Assembly: GCA_035630195.1 (NCBI GenBank)
Contig: DASQLD010000646.1
Span: forward strand, 1-8,198
Direction of reading: 5' to 3'
Length of the DNA: 8,198 nucleotides
From: DASQDN01 sp035630195
GTDB lineage: Bacteria > Acidobacteriota > Terriglobia > Bryobacterales > Bryobacteraceae
In this document: in pieces, positions 1 to 7,349 of the stretch
How positions within the stretch are numbered: position 1 is the first letter of the stretch
Layout: each line of letters starts with the position of its first letter
Notes under the pieces: generated by a model
The model's database searches: none
The model's input: the letters and a program-made list of their open reading frames with translations, nothing else
Told to the model about the DNA's origin: nothing
Translations under genes and position numbers: made by a program

Positions 1-2216
1 TAGCGGTAGTCGACAGCATCCTCGCGCTGATCCCGCAATTCCGCCGCGAGATACCGCCCTCGATTAACCTCGCCATTTCGTTCGACGCTTCACAATCGAT
101 CCGGGGATCCATCCGTGATGTTGAATTCACGCTGATTCTCACCATTGCTTTGGTCGTCATGGTGATCTTTTTGTTCCTCCGGAATATTTCAGCGACGATC
201 ATTCCCGGGCTCGCCGTTCCCTTCTCCATCATCGGCACGTTCGCCGTGATGTACCTGCTCGGATACAGTCTGAACAATCTCTCGTTGATGGCATTGACGC
301 TCTCAGTTGGGTTTGTGGTCGACGATGCCATCGTCATGCTCGAAAACATCATCCGTTACATGGAGATGGGAAAGTCGCGCATGGAAGCAGCCATGATCGC
401 CTCGAAAGAGATTGGTTTTACGATCATCTCGATGACGATTTCGCTTGTGGCTGTCTTTATCCCAGTGCTGTTCATGGGTGGCATCGTTGGACGCCTGCTG
501 CACGAGTTCTCCGTCACAATCGTAGTCGCGATTCTCATTTCGGGGTTCGTTTCGCTTACGCTGACGCCTATGCTTGGCAGCCGATTCCTGCGGATGAGCC
601 ACACGGCAAAGCATGGCTTCCTCTATAACGTGCTCGAAACCGGTTTCGAGATGATGACGCGCGCCTATGAACGCACTTTGGGAGCAGCGATGCGCTTCCA
701 CGTAGCGACGTTTGCGGTCGCGGTCCTGATGCTTGTGGGCACCTACTACTTATTCACCACGATGCCTCGTGGCTTTATCCCTAGCCAGGACAGCGGCTTC
801 ATGTTCGCGATGACGATGGGCCCGCAAGACATCTCATTCGAGAACATGTCGAAACATCACCGAGCCGTTGCCGACGTCGTCCGAGCCCACCCTGAAGTCG
901 ATACGGTGGGAGCCTTCATCATGGGCGGCAACCAGGCATTCCTCTTTGCGCGCATGAAGCCGCATGACCAGAGACAGCACTCGGTCGACGAAATCATTGC
1001 CGACTTGCGGCCGAAGGTTGCTGAAGTTCCCAGTTTGATGACGTTCATGCGCAATCCGCCGCCCATACAGCTCAGCGGTCAGCGCACCGCAAGTGAATAT
1101 CAGTTGACACTGCAAAGCGTCAATCTCGACGAGATCTACGAATGGACTCCGGTACTCGTCGACAAGATGCGAACTTTGCCGGGCTTTGTGGATGTCAATA
1201 GTGACATGCAGATCGCAAGTCCGGAAGTCACGCTCGAAATCGACCGTGATCGCGCGCTCGCGCTTGGGGTCACACCTCAGCAAATCCAGAACGCGCTGGC
1301 TTCTTCATTCGGCAGCCGCGAAGTGTCGACGATCTACGCTCCCGCCAATCAATATTCGGTCATCCTCGAAACGGAACCGAAATACCAGCGAAATCCCGAA
1401 TCTCTCTCGAAGTTGTACCTGCGTTCTTCGGAAGGAAGCTTGACACCGCTCGACGCGGTTGTGAAGCCTCGCCGCACTCTGGGACCGCTGAACGTGGCGC
1501 ACTTCGGTCAACTTCCGGCCACCACCATCTCCTTCAACTTGAAGCCTGGATTCTCGCTCAGCGAGGCTGCGGCGCACGTGGATGAAGTCATCCGGGAGAG
1601 CCGGATTCCCGCTTCGATCACCACTAGTTTTCAGGGAACTGTGAAAGAGTTCCAAAAGTCGTTTGAGAATCTGACGATCCTTCTTATCGTCGCCATCCTC
1701 GTCATCTACATCGTGCTCGGAGTGCTCTATGAAAGCTTCATTCATCCGATCACTATTCTCTCCGGTCTGCCCTCTGCCGTCTTCGGAGCCCTACTTACGC
1801 TCAAGCTTTTCGGCAAGGAGATTGATCTTTACGCCTTCGTCGGCATCATCATGCTCTTCGGTGTCGTGAAGAAGAACGCGATCATGATGATCGATTTCGC
1901 GATCGCGGCCCAGCAGGAAGGTAAGACCGCGCGGGAAGCGATCTGGCAGGGATGTATCCTCCGATTCCGGCCCATCATGATGACTACAGTCGCCGCATTG
2001 TTCGGCACCTTGCCGATCGCGATGGCTTACGGCGAAGGCGCAGACGCGAGACAGCCCCTCGGACTCGCTGTTGTCGGTGGCTTGTTGGTCAGCCAGTTCC
2101 TGACGCTGTATATCACTCCAGTCATCTACCTCTATTTCGAGCGCCTGCAGACCTTAACCCGCGGCAGAAGAAAGAGCCGTCAAGTCGAGCCCGAACGGGT
2201 GACTGTGAACGCCTAG
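1..2216 (+). CDS. RND multidrug efflux permease, MdtB/MdtC-like (HAE1), 5' end missing
   Basis: This is the inner-membrane drug/proton antiporter subunit of a tripartite RND pump. The reading frame is open from base 3 to a TAG at 2214-2216 (737 residues). Family members have about 1040, so roughly the first 300 residues, including TM1 and most of the first porter domain, lie outside the window. Just before the first visible membrane helix the sequence follows the family pattern (ASQSIRGSIRDVEFTL). TM4 has the proton-relay pair Asp-Asp in GFVVDDAIVMLENI (codons 321-326). TM10 has the partner lysine in GVVKKNAIMMIDFA (second Lys, codon 1872). TM11 follows with RPIMMTTVAALFGTLP. The porter-domain segment GFIPSQDSG is also present, so the proton pathway looks complete and the pump functional. 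It ends 6 nt before an ABC ATPase gene, with which it probably shares a transcript. The membrane-fusion partner would be expected upstream. The substrate cannot be told. The TTG at 150 is internal, not the start. Confidence 0.96.
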   Translation, partial: AVVDSILALIPQFRREIPPSINLAISFDASQSIRGSIRDVEFTLILTIALVVMVIFLFLRNISATIIPGLAVPFSIIGTFAVMYLLGYSLNNLSLMALTLSVGFVVDDAIVMLENIIRYMEMGKSRMEAAMIASKEIGFTIISMTISLVAVFIPVLFMGGIVGRLLHEFSVTIVVAILISGFVSLTLTPMLGSRFLRMSHTAKHGFLYNVLETGFEMMTRAYERTLGAAMRFHVATFAVAVLMLVGTYYLFTTMPRGFIPSQDSGFMFAMTMGPQDISFENMSKHHRAVADVVRAHPEVDTVGAFIMGGNQAFLFARMKPHDQRQHSVDEIIADLRPKVAEVPSLMTFMRNPPPIQLSGQRTASEYQLTLQSVNLDEIYEWTPVLVDKMRTLPGFVDVNSDMQIASPEVTLEIDRDRALALGVTPQQIQNALASSFGSREVSTIYAPANQYSVILETEPKYQRNPESLSKLYLRSSEGSLTPLDAVVKPRRTLGPLNVAHFGQLPATTISFNLKPGFSLSEAAAHVDEVIRESRIPASITTSFQGTVKEFQKSFENLTILLIVAILVIYIVLGVLYESFIHPITILSGLPSAVFGALLTLKLFGKEIDLYAFVGIIMLFGVVKKNAIMMIDFAIAAQQEGKTAREAIWQGCILRFRPIMMTTVAALFGTLPIAMAYGEGADARQPLGLAVVGGLLVSQFLTLYITPVIYLYFERLQTLTRGRRKSRQVEPERVTVNA

Positions 2217-2222
2217 CGGCCC

Positions 2223-3158
2223 ATGACGACCTCCGCCCAAGGCGCTGCTCTTCGTGTGCGCGATCTTCGGAAGGTGTTCAAAGATGTTGTCGCCGTCGAT
2301 GGACTCAACCTCGAGGTGGCGACCGGTGAGTGCTTCGGCCTTCTAGGCCCGAATGGCGCCGGAAAGACAACAACGATAGAGATCTGCGAGGGTCTCACAG
2401 AAGCCGATTCCGGCGATGTCGAAGTACTCGGGATGCGGTGGCAGACGCAGGCAAAACAACTTCGGCACCGGCTAGGCATTCAGCTTCAGGAGACACAGCT
2501 TGCCGAAAAGCTGACTGTCCTTGAGACCATTCGCCTCTTCCGCAGTTTCTTTCATCAAGGATCGGAAGCATCGGCGGCGATCTCGCTTGTGCAACTCGAG
2601 GAGAAGCAGCATGCCCGTGTGGGTACTTTGTCGGGCGGTCAGAAGCAGCGCTTGGCTCTCGCCTGCGCCTTAGTAGGTGAACCCGATCTCCTATTCCTCG
2701 ACGAGCCCACCACAGGTCTCGATCCCCAGGCGCGCCGCCAACTCTGGGATCTCGTGGAGGCGTTCAAGCGAAGCGGCAGGACCATCCTGCTAACCACTCA
2801 TTACATGGATGAAGCCGAGCGCCTCTGCGATCGGGTCGCCATCATGGACCACGGCAAAGTAATCGCGCTTGGGACGCCCCGAGAACTTGTCGCCTCTATC
2901 GGCGCAGAGCACATGGTCGAATTCAAAGCCGGTGGCGCTGTGGACACGCGCATCCTGCGGAAGATCGAGGGCGTACGTGAAGTCGAATCGAGCAATGGGC
3001 GCGTACGGATGCAAGTCTCGAAGCTGCATCACGCCGTCCCTGCCCTGCTCGAACAGCTTGCCCTGCAAGGCATCTCACTCACCGAATTGAGCACCCATTC
3101 GGCCACTCTTGAAGACGTCTTTGTTTCGCTAACAGGCAGGCATCTCCGAGATGAATGA
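2223..3158 (+). CDS. ABC transporter ATP-binding protein, DrrA/CcmA-type exporter
   Basis: This is the cytoplasmic ATPase of an ABC-2 type exporter, 311 residues. All nucleotide-binding motifs are present: Walker A GPNGAGKTT (residues 42-50, Lys48), Q-loop near Gln87-Gln89, signature LSGGQKQ (136-142), Walker B LLFLDEP (156-162) and the switch His193 in TTHYMDEAE. After the nucleotide-binding domain there is a C-terminal extension of about 80 residues ending SATLEDVFVSLTGR. This is the usual DrrA-type accessory region (DUF4162-like). ATG 2223 is 6 nt after the RND stop and no clear Shine-Dalgarno precedes it, so translation may be coupled to the RND gene. Its stop overlaps the start of the next gene, an ABC-2 permease, which is the likely membrane partner. 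Family members export drugs, lipids or polysaccharides. The substrate here is unknown, though the RND neighbour suggests a role in efflux. Confidence 0.96.
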   Translation: MTTSAQGAALRVRDLRKVFKDVVAVDGLNLEVATGECFGLLGPNGAGKTTTIEICEGLTEADSGDVEVLGMRWQTQAKQLRHRLGIQLQETQLAEKLTVLETIRLFRSFFHQGSEASAAISLVQLEEKQHARVGTLSGGQKQRLALACALVGEPDLLFLDEPTTGLDPQARRQLWDLVEAFKRSGRTILLTTHYMDEAERLCDRVAIMDHGKVIALGTPRELVASIGAEHMVEFKAGGAVDTRILRKIEGVREVESSNGRVRMQVSKLHHAVPALLEQLALQGISLTELSTHSATLEDVFVSLTGRHLRDE

Positions 3159-4176
3159 CAGTCCGCTTGCGCAACTGACCATTATTCGTTTTCGCGAGTT
3201 CATTCGAGAACCGGAAGCATTGTTCTGGGTCTTCGTATTTCCGATCCTCATGGCGGCGGGACTCGGGATCGCATTCCGCAACCGCCCGCCGGAAGTGCTT
3301 CCCATCGGCGCCGTGACACCGGAACTGACGCTAGCTCTGAAAAAAGACACTCTCCTTGATGTAAAGCAGTTCTCCGAGTCGGAGGGAGCCGAAGCGTTGC
3401 GTACTGGAAAGATCACGCTGCTCGCTGTGCCCGCCAAGGACGCCACAGTCGAGTATCGGTACGATGACACGAACGCGGAAGGCCGGAGCGCCCGAATGTT
3501 CGCAGACCGAGCGGTGCAAAAAGCTGCGGGCAGGACCGATCCCGTCGGGTCGAATGACAAGATCATGCGTGAAGCGGGGTCTCGTTACATCGACTTTCTG
3601 ATTCCAGGCCTTCTTGGGATGAACCTGATGGGAAGCGCCATGTGGTCAATGGGCTTTACGATCGTTGATGCGCGCAGAAAAAAATTGATCAAGCGCCTGG
3701 TGGCGACGCCGATGCCGCGACACTACTATCTGCTTTCTTTCGTACTCTCGCGGCTCACGATGCTAGTGCTGGAAGTGGGAGTTGTGCTTGCGTTCGGCTG
3801 GTTCGTGTTCGAAGTACCGTTGCGAGGATCGGTATGGACCTTCGCCCTGCTATGCGTCATAGGCTCGCTGGCGTTCTGCGCTCTCGGGCTGCTCACCGCT
3901 TCACGCGTCCAAACCATCGAAGCGGCTTCGGGAATCATGAACATCGTGATGATGCCGATGTGGATTGTTTCAGGAGTCTTCTTCTCTTCGCAAAGGTTCC
4001 CGGACTTCCTGCAGCCCCTTATCAAGGCGCTGCCCCTCACTGCCGTAATCGACGGCTTACGCGCCACCATGCTACAGGGAGCGAGTCTGGCGCAAGTTGC
4101 TCCCCAGTTAGCTATCCTTGCGGCGTGGCTTGTAGTCTGCTTCACCATCGCGCTGAAGATCTTCCGCTGGCGCTAA
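3151..4176 (+). CDS. ABC-2 type exporter permease (DrrB/YhiH-like)
   Basis: This is the membrane subunit that partners the preceding ATPase, 341 residues. The layout is that of the larger ABC-2 permeases. A short cytoplasmic N-terminus with an amphipathic stretch (FREFIREPEALFW) leads into TM1 at about residues 23-42. An extracytoplasmic domain of about 100 residues follows. A cluster of about five hydrophobic segments then runs from about residue 146 to the end, including the cytoplasmic loop DARRKKLIKRLVATPMPRHY between the first two and the segment GIMNIVMMPMWIVSGVFF. ATG 3151 lies inside the end of the ATPase gene (ATGAATGA, 8-nt overlap). A weak AGG at 3138-3140 sits 10 nt upstream, so translational coupling is likely. 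The gene ends TAA at 4174-4176, and its last 69 bp also encode, on the other strand, the tail of the GNAT gene. The substrate is unknown. Confidence 0.94.
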   Translation: MNDSPLAQLTIIRFREFIREPEALFWVFVFPILMAAGLGIAFRNRPPEVLPIGAVTPELTLALKKDTLLDVKQFSESEGAEALRTGKITLLAVPAKDATVEYRYDDTNAEGRSARMFADRAVQKAAGRTDPVGSNDKIMREAGSRYIDFLIPGLLGMNLMGSAMWSMGFTIVDARRKKLIKRLVATPMPRHYYLLSFVLSRLTMLVLEVGVVLAFGWFVFEVPLRGSVWTFALLCVIGSLAFCALGLLTASRVQTIEAASGIMNIVMMPMWIVSGVFFSSQRFPDFLQPLIKALPLTAVIDGLRATMLQGASLAQVAPQLAILAAWLVVCFTIALKIFRWR

Positions 4177-4638
4177 CTCCAACCCAAGAAACATGGCGCC
4201 CGGAACCGGGTTAAAAACGTAGGGCTTGATCGGTTTGAAGCCGAGTGTCCTGTACAGCCTGATGGCTGACGCCATCGTCGGCAATGTATCGAGACAAATA
4301 CGCGCGTAACCAGCCTCGCGAGCTTCCTGACAAACGCGTTCGACTAATCGCCGTCCAAGTTGTTCGCCGCGCGCCCGTGGCCGAACGTAGAGTCGCTTCA
4401 TCTCACAGTCGCCGCCCTGAAGAGGGCGAAGAGCTATGCAGCCCATGGCCTCCGATCCGCCCCAGGCAAGTAAGAGCCGGCCCTCCGGCTCCTTGTACTT
4501 GCCCGGCAAGATAGCCAACTCAGTTTCAAAATCCTGAAAGCAGAGATCGACATTCAAACTCTCGGCGTACTCACGGAACAGACCGCGTACTTCATCAAGA
4601 TCATGCGGCAGATAAGCCGGTCGTATGACGGCTGCCAT
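4108..4638 (-). CDS. GNAT family N-acetyltransferase
   Basis: This is a small cytoplasmic acyl-CoA-dependent transferase, 176 residues from ATG 4638-4636. A GTG directly before it (4641) is an alternative start that adds one residue. The GNAT fold is recognisable: N-terminal IRPAYLPHDLDEVRGLFREY, strand 4 MKRLYVRP leading into the acetyl-CoA loop RARGEQLGRRL (residues 88-98, with Gln93 where many members have Gly), and motif B LDTLPTMASAIRLYRTLGF (116-134). After it comes YVFNPVPGAMFLGLEL, the usual domain end. The remaining 21 residues (156-176) are charged and lie entirely over the 3' end of the convergent permease gene, so they look like a run-on tail. The gene starts 12 nt after the ABC ATPase stop, without an obvious Shine-Dalgarno, which suggests it is last in that operon. 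The acceptor molecule cannot be inferred. A small molecule, perhaps linked to the exporter, is only a guess. Confidence 0.92.
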   Translation of the reverse strand: MAAVIRPAYLPHDLDEVRGLFREYAESLNVDLCFQDFETELAILPGKYKEPEGRLLLAWGGSEAMGCIALRPLQGGDCEMKRLYVRPRARGEQLGRRLVERVCQEAREAGYARICLDTLPTMASAIRLYRTLGFKPIKPYVFNPVPGAMFLGLELAPAEDLQRDGEADYKPRRKDS

Positions 4639-4650
4639 CACAACACCGAA

Positions 4651-5325
4651 TCAAACGACGATCATCCCATCCTTCATGCGTTCGGTGCGATGCCCATACG
4701 CCGCAGCCTCAGGATTGTGCGTAATCATGATGATCGTCTGCCCAAGCCTCTGGTTCAGATCGCGCATTAACGCAAGGACCTTCTCGGAATTCTCTGTGTC
4801 GAGATTCCCGGTCGGCTCATCTGCCAATAGGATTGCCGGATGATTTACGACAGCGCGAGCAATCGCAACACGCTGCTGCTCGCCGCCCGACAAAGCCCGT
4901 GGCTTATGATGCAACCTGTGCGCGATCCCGAGCAATTCGAGCACAGGCTCGAACGTAGGCTCCAGAGTCAACGACTTCCCCGCCATGCTGCGCGCAAGCG
5001 CAATGTTGTCACGAGCGGTCAATGTCGGCAGCAGATTGTACTTCTGAAAAACGAATCCGATAGATTGCTTCCGCAAGTTTGTGCGGTCGGACTCCGACAT
5101 CGTTCGCAGGTCCTTGCCGTCGATGACAATGTGTCCGGCCGAAGGAGGAGTCAGTCCGCCAATGATATTAAATAGCGTCGATTTTCCTGAGCCCGAGTGC
5201 CCAACAATCGACAGAAACTCTCCTCGACGTACATCGAGATTCACGCCGCGAAGCGCGTGAACATCCACATCGCCCACGTGATAGGTCTTGCGCAGATCGC
5301 GCACCGAAATAATCGGATCACTCAT
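4651..5325 (-). CDS. ABC transporter ATP-binding protein, LolD/MacB type
   Basis: This is the ATPase subunit of a type VII (MacB/LolCDE/FtsE-like) transporter, 224 residues. Motifs: Walker A GHSGSGKST (residues 42-50, Lys48), Q-loop Gln94 in FVFQKYNLLPTLTARDN, signature LSGGEQQRVAIARA (145-158), Walker B ILLADEPTGNLD (165-176) and the switch His203 in MITHNPEAA. The GNLD after Walker B and the LLPTLTARDN stretch are typical of this subfamily. The start chosen is ATG 5325-5323. A TTG two codons upstream would also be open, but the ATG gives the usual N-terminus, has a GAGG 9 nt upstream and forms an 8-nt overlap (ATGAGTGA) with the permease stop. Proteins of this class drive mechanotransmission across the periplasm rather than classical substrate translocation. 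The partner is the FtsX-like permease just upstream. The substrate is unknown. Confidence 0.96.
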   Translation of the reverse strand: MSDPIISVRDLRKTYHVGDVDVHALRGVNLDVRRGEFLSIVGHSGSGKSTLFNIIGGLTPPSAGHIVIDGKDLRTMSESDRTNLRKQSIGFVFQKYNLLPTLTARDNIALARSMAGKSLTLEPTFEPVLELLGIAHRLHHKPRALSGGEQQRVAIARAVVNHPAILLADEPTGNLDTENSEKVLALMRDLNQRLGQTIIMITHNPEAAAYGHRTERMKDGMIVV

Positions 5326-6412
5326 ACGCAAGCGCCTCGATCGTGTCCTGGCGCGCGGCCATTGTGCCAGGATAAACCGCGCCTAACATCGCGCCGGCCA
5401 GTGAGATCAGCGCTGTACGCCACCACCAGTCGGGAACGGAAACTACTGGCAATGAGGACGGTACGAAAGAGGTAATCGCCCATTTCGCGACAAAGGATAA
5501 CGCTATGCCAATTACCGATCCGATAACCGCCAGCAAAACGGTTTCCCGCATCAGCATTCCAATCACGTAGCCGGGACTGGCGCCCAGCGCCTTCAAGATG
5601 CCGATCTCACGTGTCCGCTCAAGCACGGCAGTATACATCGCGAGGAACACCACAAGGAAACCGAATACGACCGCCAGTCCGACAACTGTCGCGATGAACG
5701 TACTAAGCCCCATTATTTTGTCGGGGGTCGTTAGCGACAGGAACTCATCCATCGAGTAGATCTGATAGCCTTCGAGCAATTTCTTAAGGTCCGCAATTGT
5801 GCCGGCGACGTTCTTGGCGTCCTTCACCTTCACGTAGACCATCGTGATCTTGCCGTTGTTCGATGTGAGATCCTGCAGCACAGCCTTGCGGGCAAAGATT
5901 TTCGACAGCTTTCCTGGCCCGACAATCCCGCGAACCGTCCATTTGTGATTGGCAAGCTCAATCGCGCTTCCAACGTCCAACTTTTGCTGCTCAGCGTAAT
6001 TGGTATCGATGAGAATGTCGTCGGGAGCCTGGAAAGTGCCACCCTTGCGAAAATCCAGGCCACCGCTCATGCGTTCGAACTTGTCGATATCGACGCCCGT
6101 GATGCTTTCAAGGCCGCCGATCCCATGGATCACAACGCCCTGCGCGATCGCTACATTCGGCTGTTTCTCGATGACGTCGACGATCTTCTCCGGCATCGGC
6201 GCGCCGCTCATACCGATCACCGCCGCTCCGGGTGGGCGCACCAGGATATCGGCGCCGACACCCCGGGTCCTTGTCTGACTGGCTTCAACGAGTCCGCGGC
6301 TCAGCCCGACGATCGTCAATACAAGCGTCACCTGTAAGCCGATAGCAAGAACTGTCAGGAACGTTCGTATGGGCCGGTGCTTGAGGTTCTCTAAAACAAG
6401 CTTCGTGACCAA
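5318..6412 (-). CDS. FtsX/MacB-type ABC transporter permease
   Basis: This is the membrane subunit paired with the LolD-like ATPase, 364 residues. It has the four-helix FtsX/MacB plan: N-terminal LVLENLKHRPIRTFLTVLAI entering TM1 (about residues 17-38), a periplasmic domain of roughly 190 residues beginning DILVRPPG, then TM2 (about 238-262), TM3 and TM4 (about 331-350). Before TM3 is the family signature ERTREIGILKALGAS, and the protein ends AARQDTIEALAYE, as MacB_PCD/FtsX proteins do. MacB itself is a single fusion protein of about 650 residues. Here ATPase and permease are separate genes, as in LolCDE or DevCD-type systems. The start is taken as TTG 6412-6410, because an in-frame TAG lies two codons upstream (6418-6416) and no ATG or GTG precedes the conserved N-terminus. 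The gene begins 19 nt after the amidohydrolase stop and overlaps the ATPase gene by 8 nt. The transported molecule is unknown, and no membrane-fusion gene is adjacent. Confidence 0.93.
   Translation of the reverse strand: MVTKLVLENLKHRPIRTFLTVLAIGLQVTLVLTIVGLSRGLVEASQTRTRGVGADILVRPPGAAVIGMSGAPMPEKIVDVIEKQPNVAIAQGVVIHGIGGLESITGVDIDKFERMSGGLDFRKGGTFQAPDDILIDTNYAEQQKLDVGSAIELANHKWTVRGIVGPGKLSKIFARKAVLQDLTSNNGKITMVYVKVKDAKNVAGTIADLKKLLEGYQIYSMDEFLSLTTPDKIMGLSTFIATVVGLAVVFGFLVVFLAMYTAVLERTREIGILKALGASPGYVIGMLMRETVLLAVIGSVIGIALSFVAKWAITSFVPSSLPVVSVPDWWWRTALISLAGAMLGAVYPGTMAARQDTIEALAYE
5335..5338 (-). promoter_or_regulatory. Shine-Dalgarno GAGG of the LolD-like ATPase
   Basis: GAGG on the minus strand lies 9 nt before ATG 5325, inside the last codons of the permease gene. 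It supports that ATG over the TTG two codons earlier, and it fits coupled translation through the ATGAGTGA overlap. Confidence 0.55.
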
Positions 6413-6424
6413 AGCCTATTGTAC

Positions 6425-6434
6425 GTTCCCCTTA
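6425..6434 (-). promoter_or_regulatory. Probable ribosome binding site of the FtsX-type permease
   Basis: On the minus strand the amidohydrolase stop runs directly into a purine stretch, TAAGGGGAAC. This is the only good Shine-Dalgarno candidate before the permease. The GGGG ends 15 nt before the TTG start, which is longer than ideal. A second AGG lies only 2 nt before the TTG, which is too close. Initiation at this weak TTG may therefore depend on ribosomes finishing the amidohydrolase gene. Confidence 0.45.
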
Positions 6435-7349
6435 CGAATTCCATCCAAATAGTTGCGTGGCCGTCAGACCGCGGATCTGCGCCTTGTCCTTCTCCGGCGC
6501 AAAATCGAGCAACTCGTTGAACACCATCTGAGCCAAACGAAACTCGGGCATACTTGCGCCCAGCCCGCCCCACATCATGTGGTTCGAGCCGAACGCATCA
6601 TATACCCTGCGCACCAACGGCTTCGCGTCTCGATAAGGAGCGTCTTGCTTGGAGGAATAGCGCACGCCTGAAAATTTCATATAGACGTTGCCCAACTTAC
6701 CCATCGCAAGAACATTCTCGTATTGTTCCGGAGTCCCTTGGCCCGCTCGCGCCAAGTGGTCGATGATGAACGGCGTCTTTGGAAAGTCACGCGCCAGGGC
6801 CGCAATCTCGGGAGCATGCAAGGGAATGCAGTGCATCTCGATCGCGAGTCCGAGGTCCTGTGCCTTTTGAATGGTTGTCTTCACTGCCGGGTGCTTCAAG
6901 TCCCTATCGCGAATCGGGCCTTTCTTTGTTGGCGCCACGCCTTGCGCGCGATTTGTGTGAATTCGCAACGCCACGATGCGTTTCGGATTCTTCTGTACGA
7001 GTTCGGCCATGCGATCCGGCGTATCCTTGGCAATCGGATCGAATAGGCATGTTCCCTTGAAAAATCCTGGAATATGCTCGTTAGCGAAGCAATACTCCAG
7101 GTAGCGGTGGTCATCTTGATACGGCTCCGGATGCACAACGATCGTGTGGTCGAGCTTGGCTTCCTTGGCGAACTTGACGTAAGATTCCACCGGAGAAGGT
7201 TCGGCTCTGTACACTGCGTTGGTGTGATAAGGAAACCGCTTCTGATCGTCGCCGAACAGATGAATGTGCGTGTCGATCAGCGGGCTCTTGGGAGCGGCTC
7301 CTGCCACTCCTGCAGATACTGCGGTTAGCAAGAATTGTCGTCGATCCAC
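6432..7349 (-). CDS. Tat-exported amidohydrolase (Amidohydro_2, COG3618-like TIM barrel)
   Basis: This is a predicted metal-dependent hydrolase, 305 residues from GTG 7349-7347. That start puts a twin-arginine signal at the N-terminus: DRRQFLLTAVSAGVAGA has Arg3-Arg4, a hydrophobic stretch and an Ala-x-Ala cleavage site near residue 18. A folded, probably metal-loaded enzyme would thus be exported to the periplasm. The mature part opens with the metal-binding LIDTHIHLF (His28, His30). Other candidate ligands are His173 in AIEMHCI and His198 in IIDHLA. The end, IRGLTATQLFGW, is typical of the family. The unusual point is MMWGGLGASMP (258-268), where most relatives have a GSDWP-like motif whose aspartate acts in catalysis; no aspartate is seen here. 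Length is normal for the family. Relatives include lactonases (LigI-type), but the substrate here is unknown. The gene is first in the operon with the FtsX/LolD transporter, 19 nt upstream of the permease. A longer open frame to 7466 lacks the Tat context and is not favoured. Confidence 0.88.
   Translation of the reverse strand: MDRRQFLLTAVSAGVAGAAPKSPLIDTHIHLFGDDQKRFPYHTNAVYRAEPSPVESYVKFAKEAKLDHTIVVHPEPYQDDHRYLEYCFANEHIPGFFKGTCLFDPIAKDTPDRMAELVQKNPKRIVALRIHTNRAQGVAPTKKGPIRDRDLKHPAVKTTIQKAQDLGLAIEMHCIPLHAPEIAALARDFPKTPFIIDHLARAGQGTPEQYENVLAMGKLGNVYMKFSGVRYSSKQDAPYRDAKPLVRRVYDAFGSNHMMWGGLGASMPEFRLAQMVFNELLDFAPEKDKAQIRGLTATQLFGWNS

Noticed and set aside
2141..2329. Possible fusion or extra small gene bridging the RND and ATPase genes.
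   Set aside because: The open frame there is out of register with both neighbours and made of Arg/Ala-rich shadow sequence; the RND stop and ATPase ATG are clear.
3726..4148. Long minus-strand frame opposite the ABC-2 permease, and similar antisense frames opposite the RND gene (834-1283, 1305-1745).
   Set aside because: They mirror well supported membrane-protein genes, have low-complexity or arginine-rich composition and no domain match.
4199..4210. Perfect inverted repeat CCCGG-AA-CCGGG just after the permease stop, considered as a transcription terminator.
   Set aside because: The loop is only 2 nt, the stem is short, no T-run follows on the plus strand, and the bases are fully explained as GNAT codons (Asn-Pro-Val-Pro-Gly).
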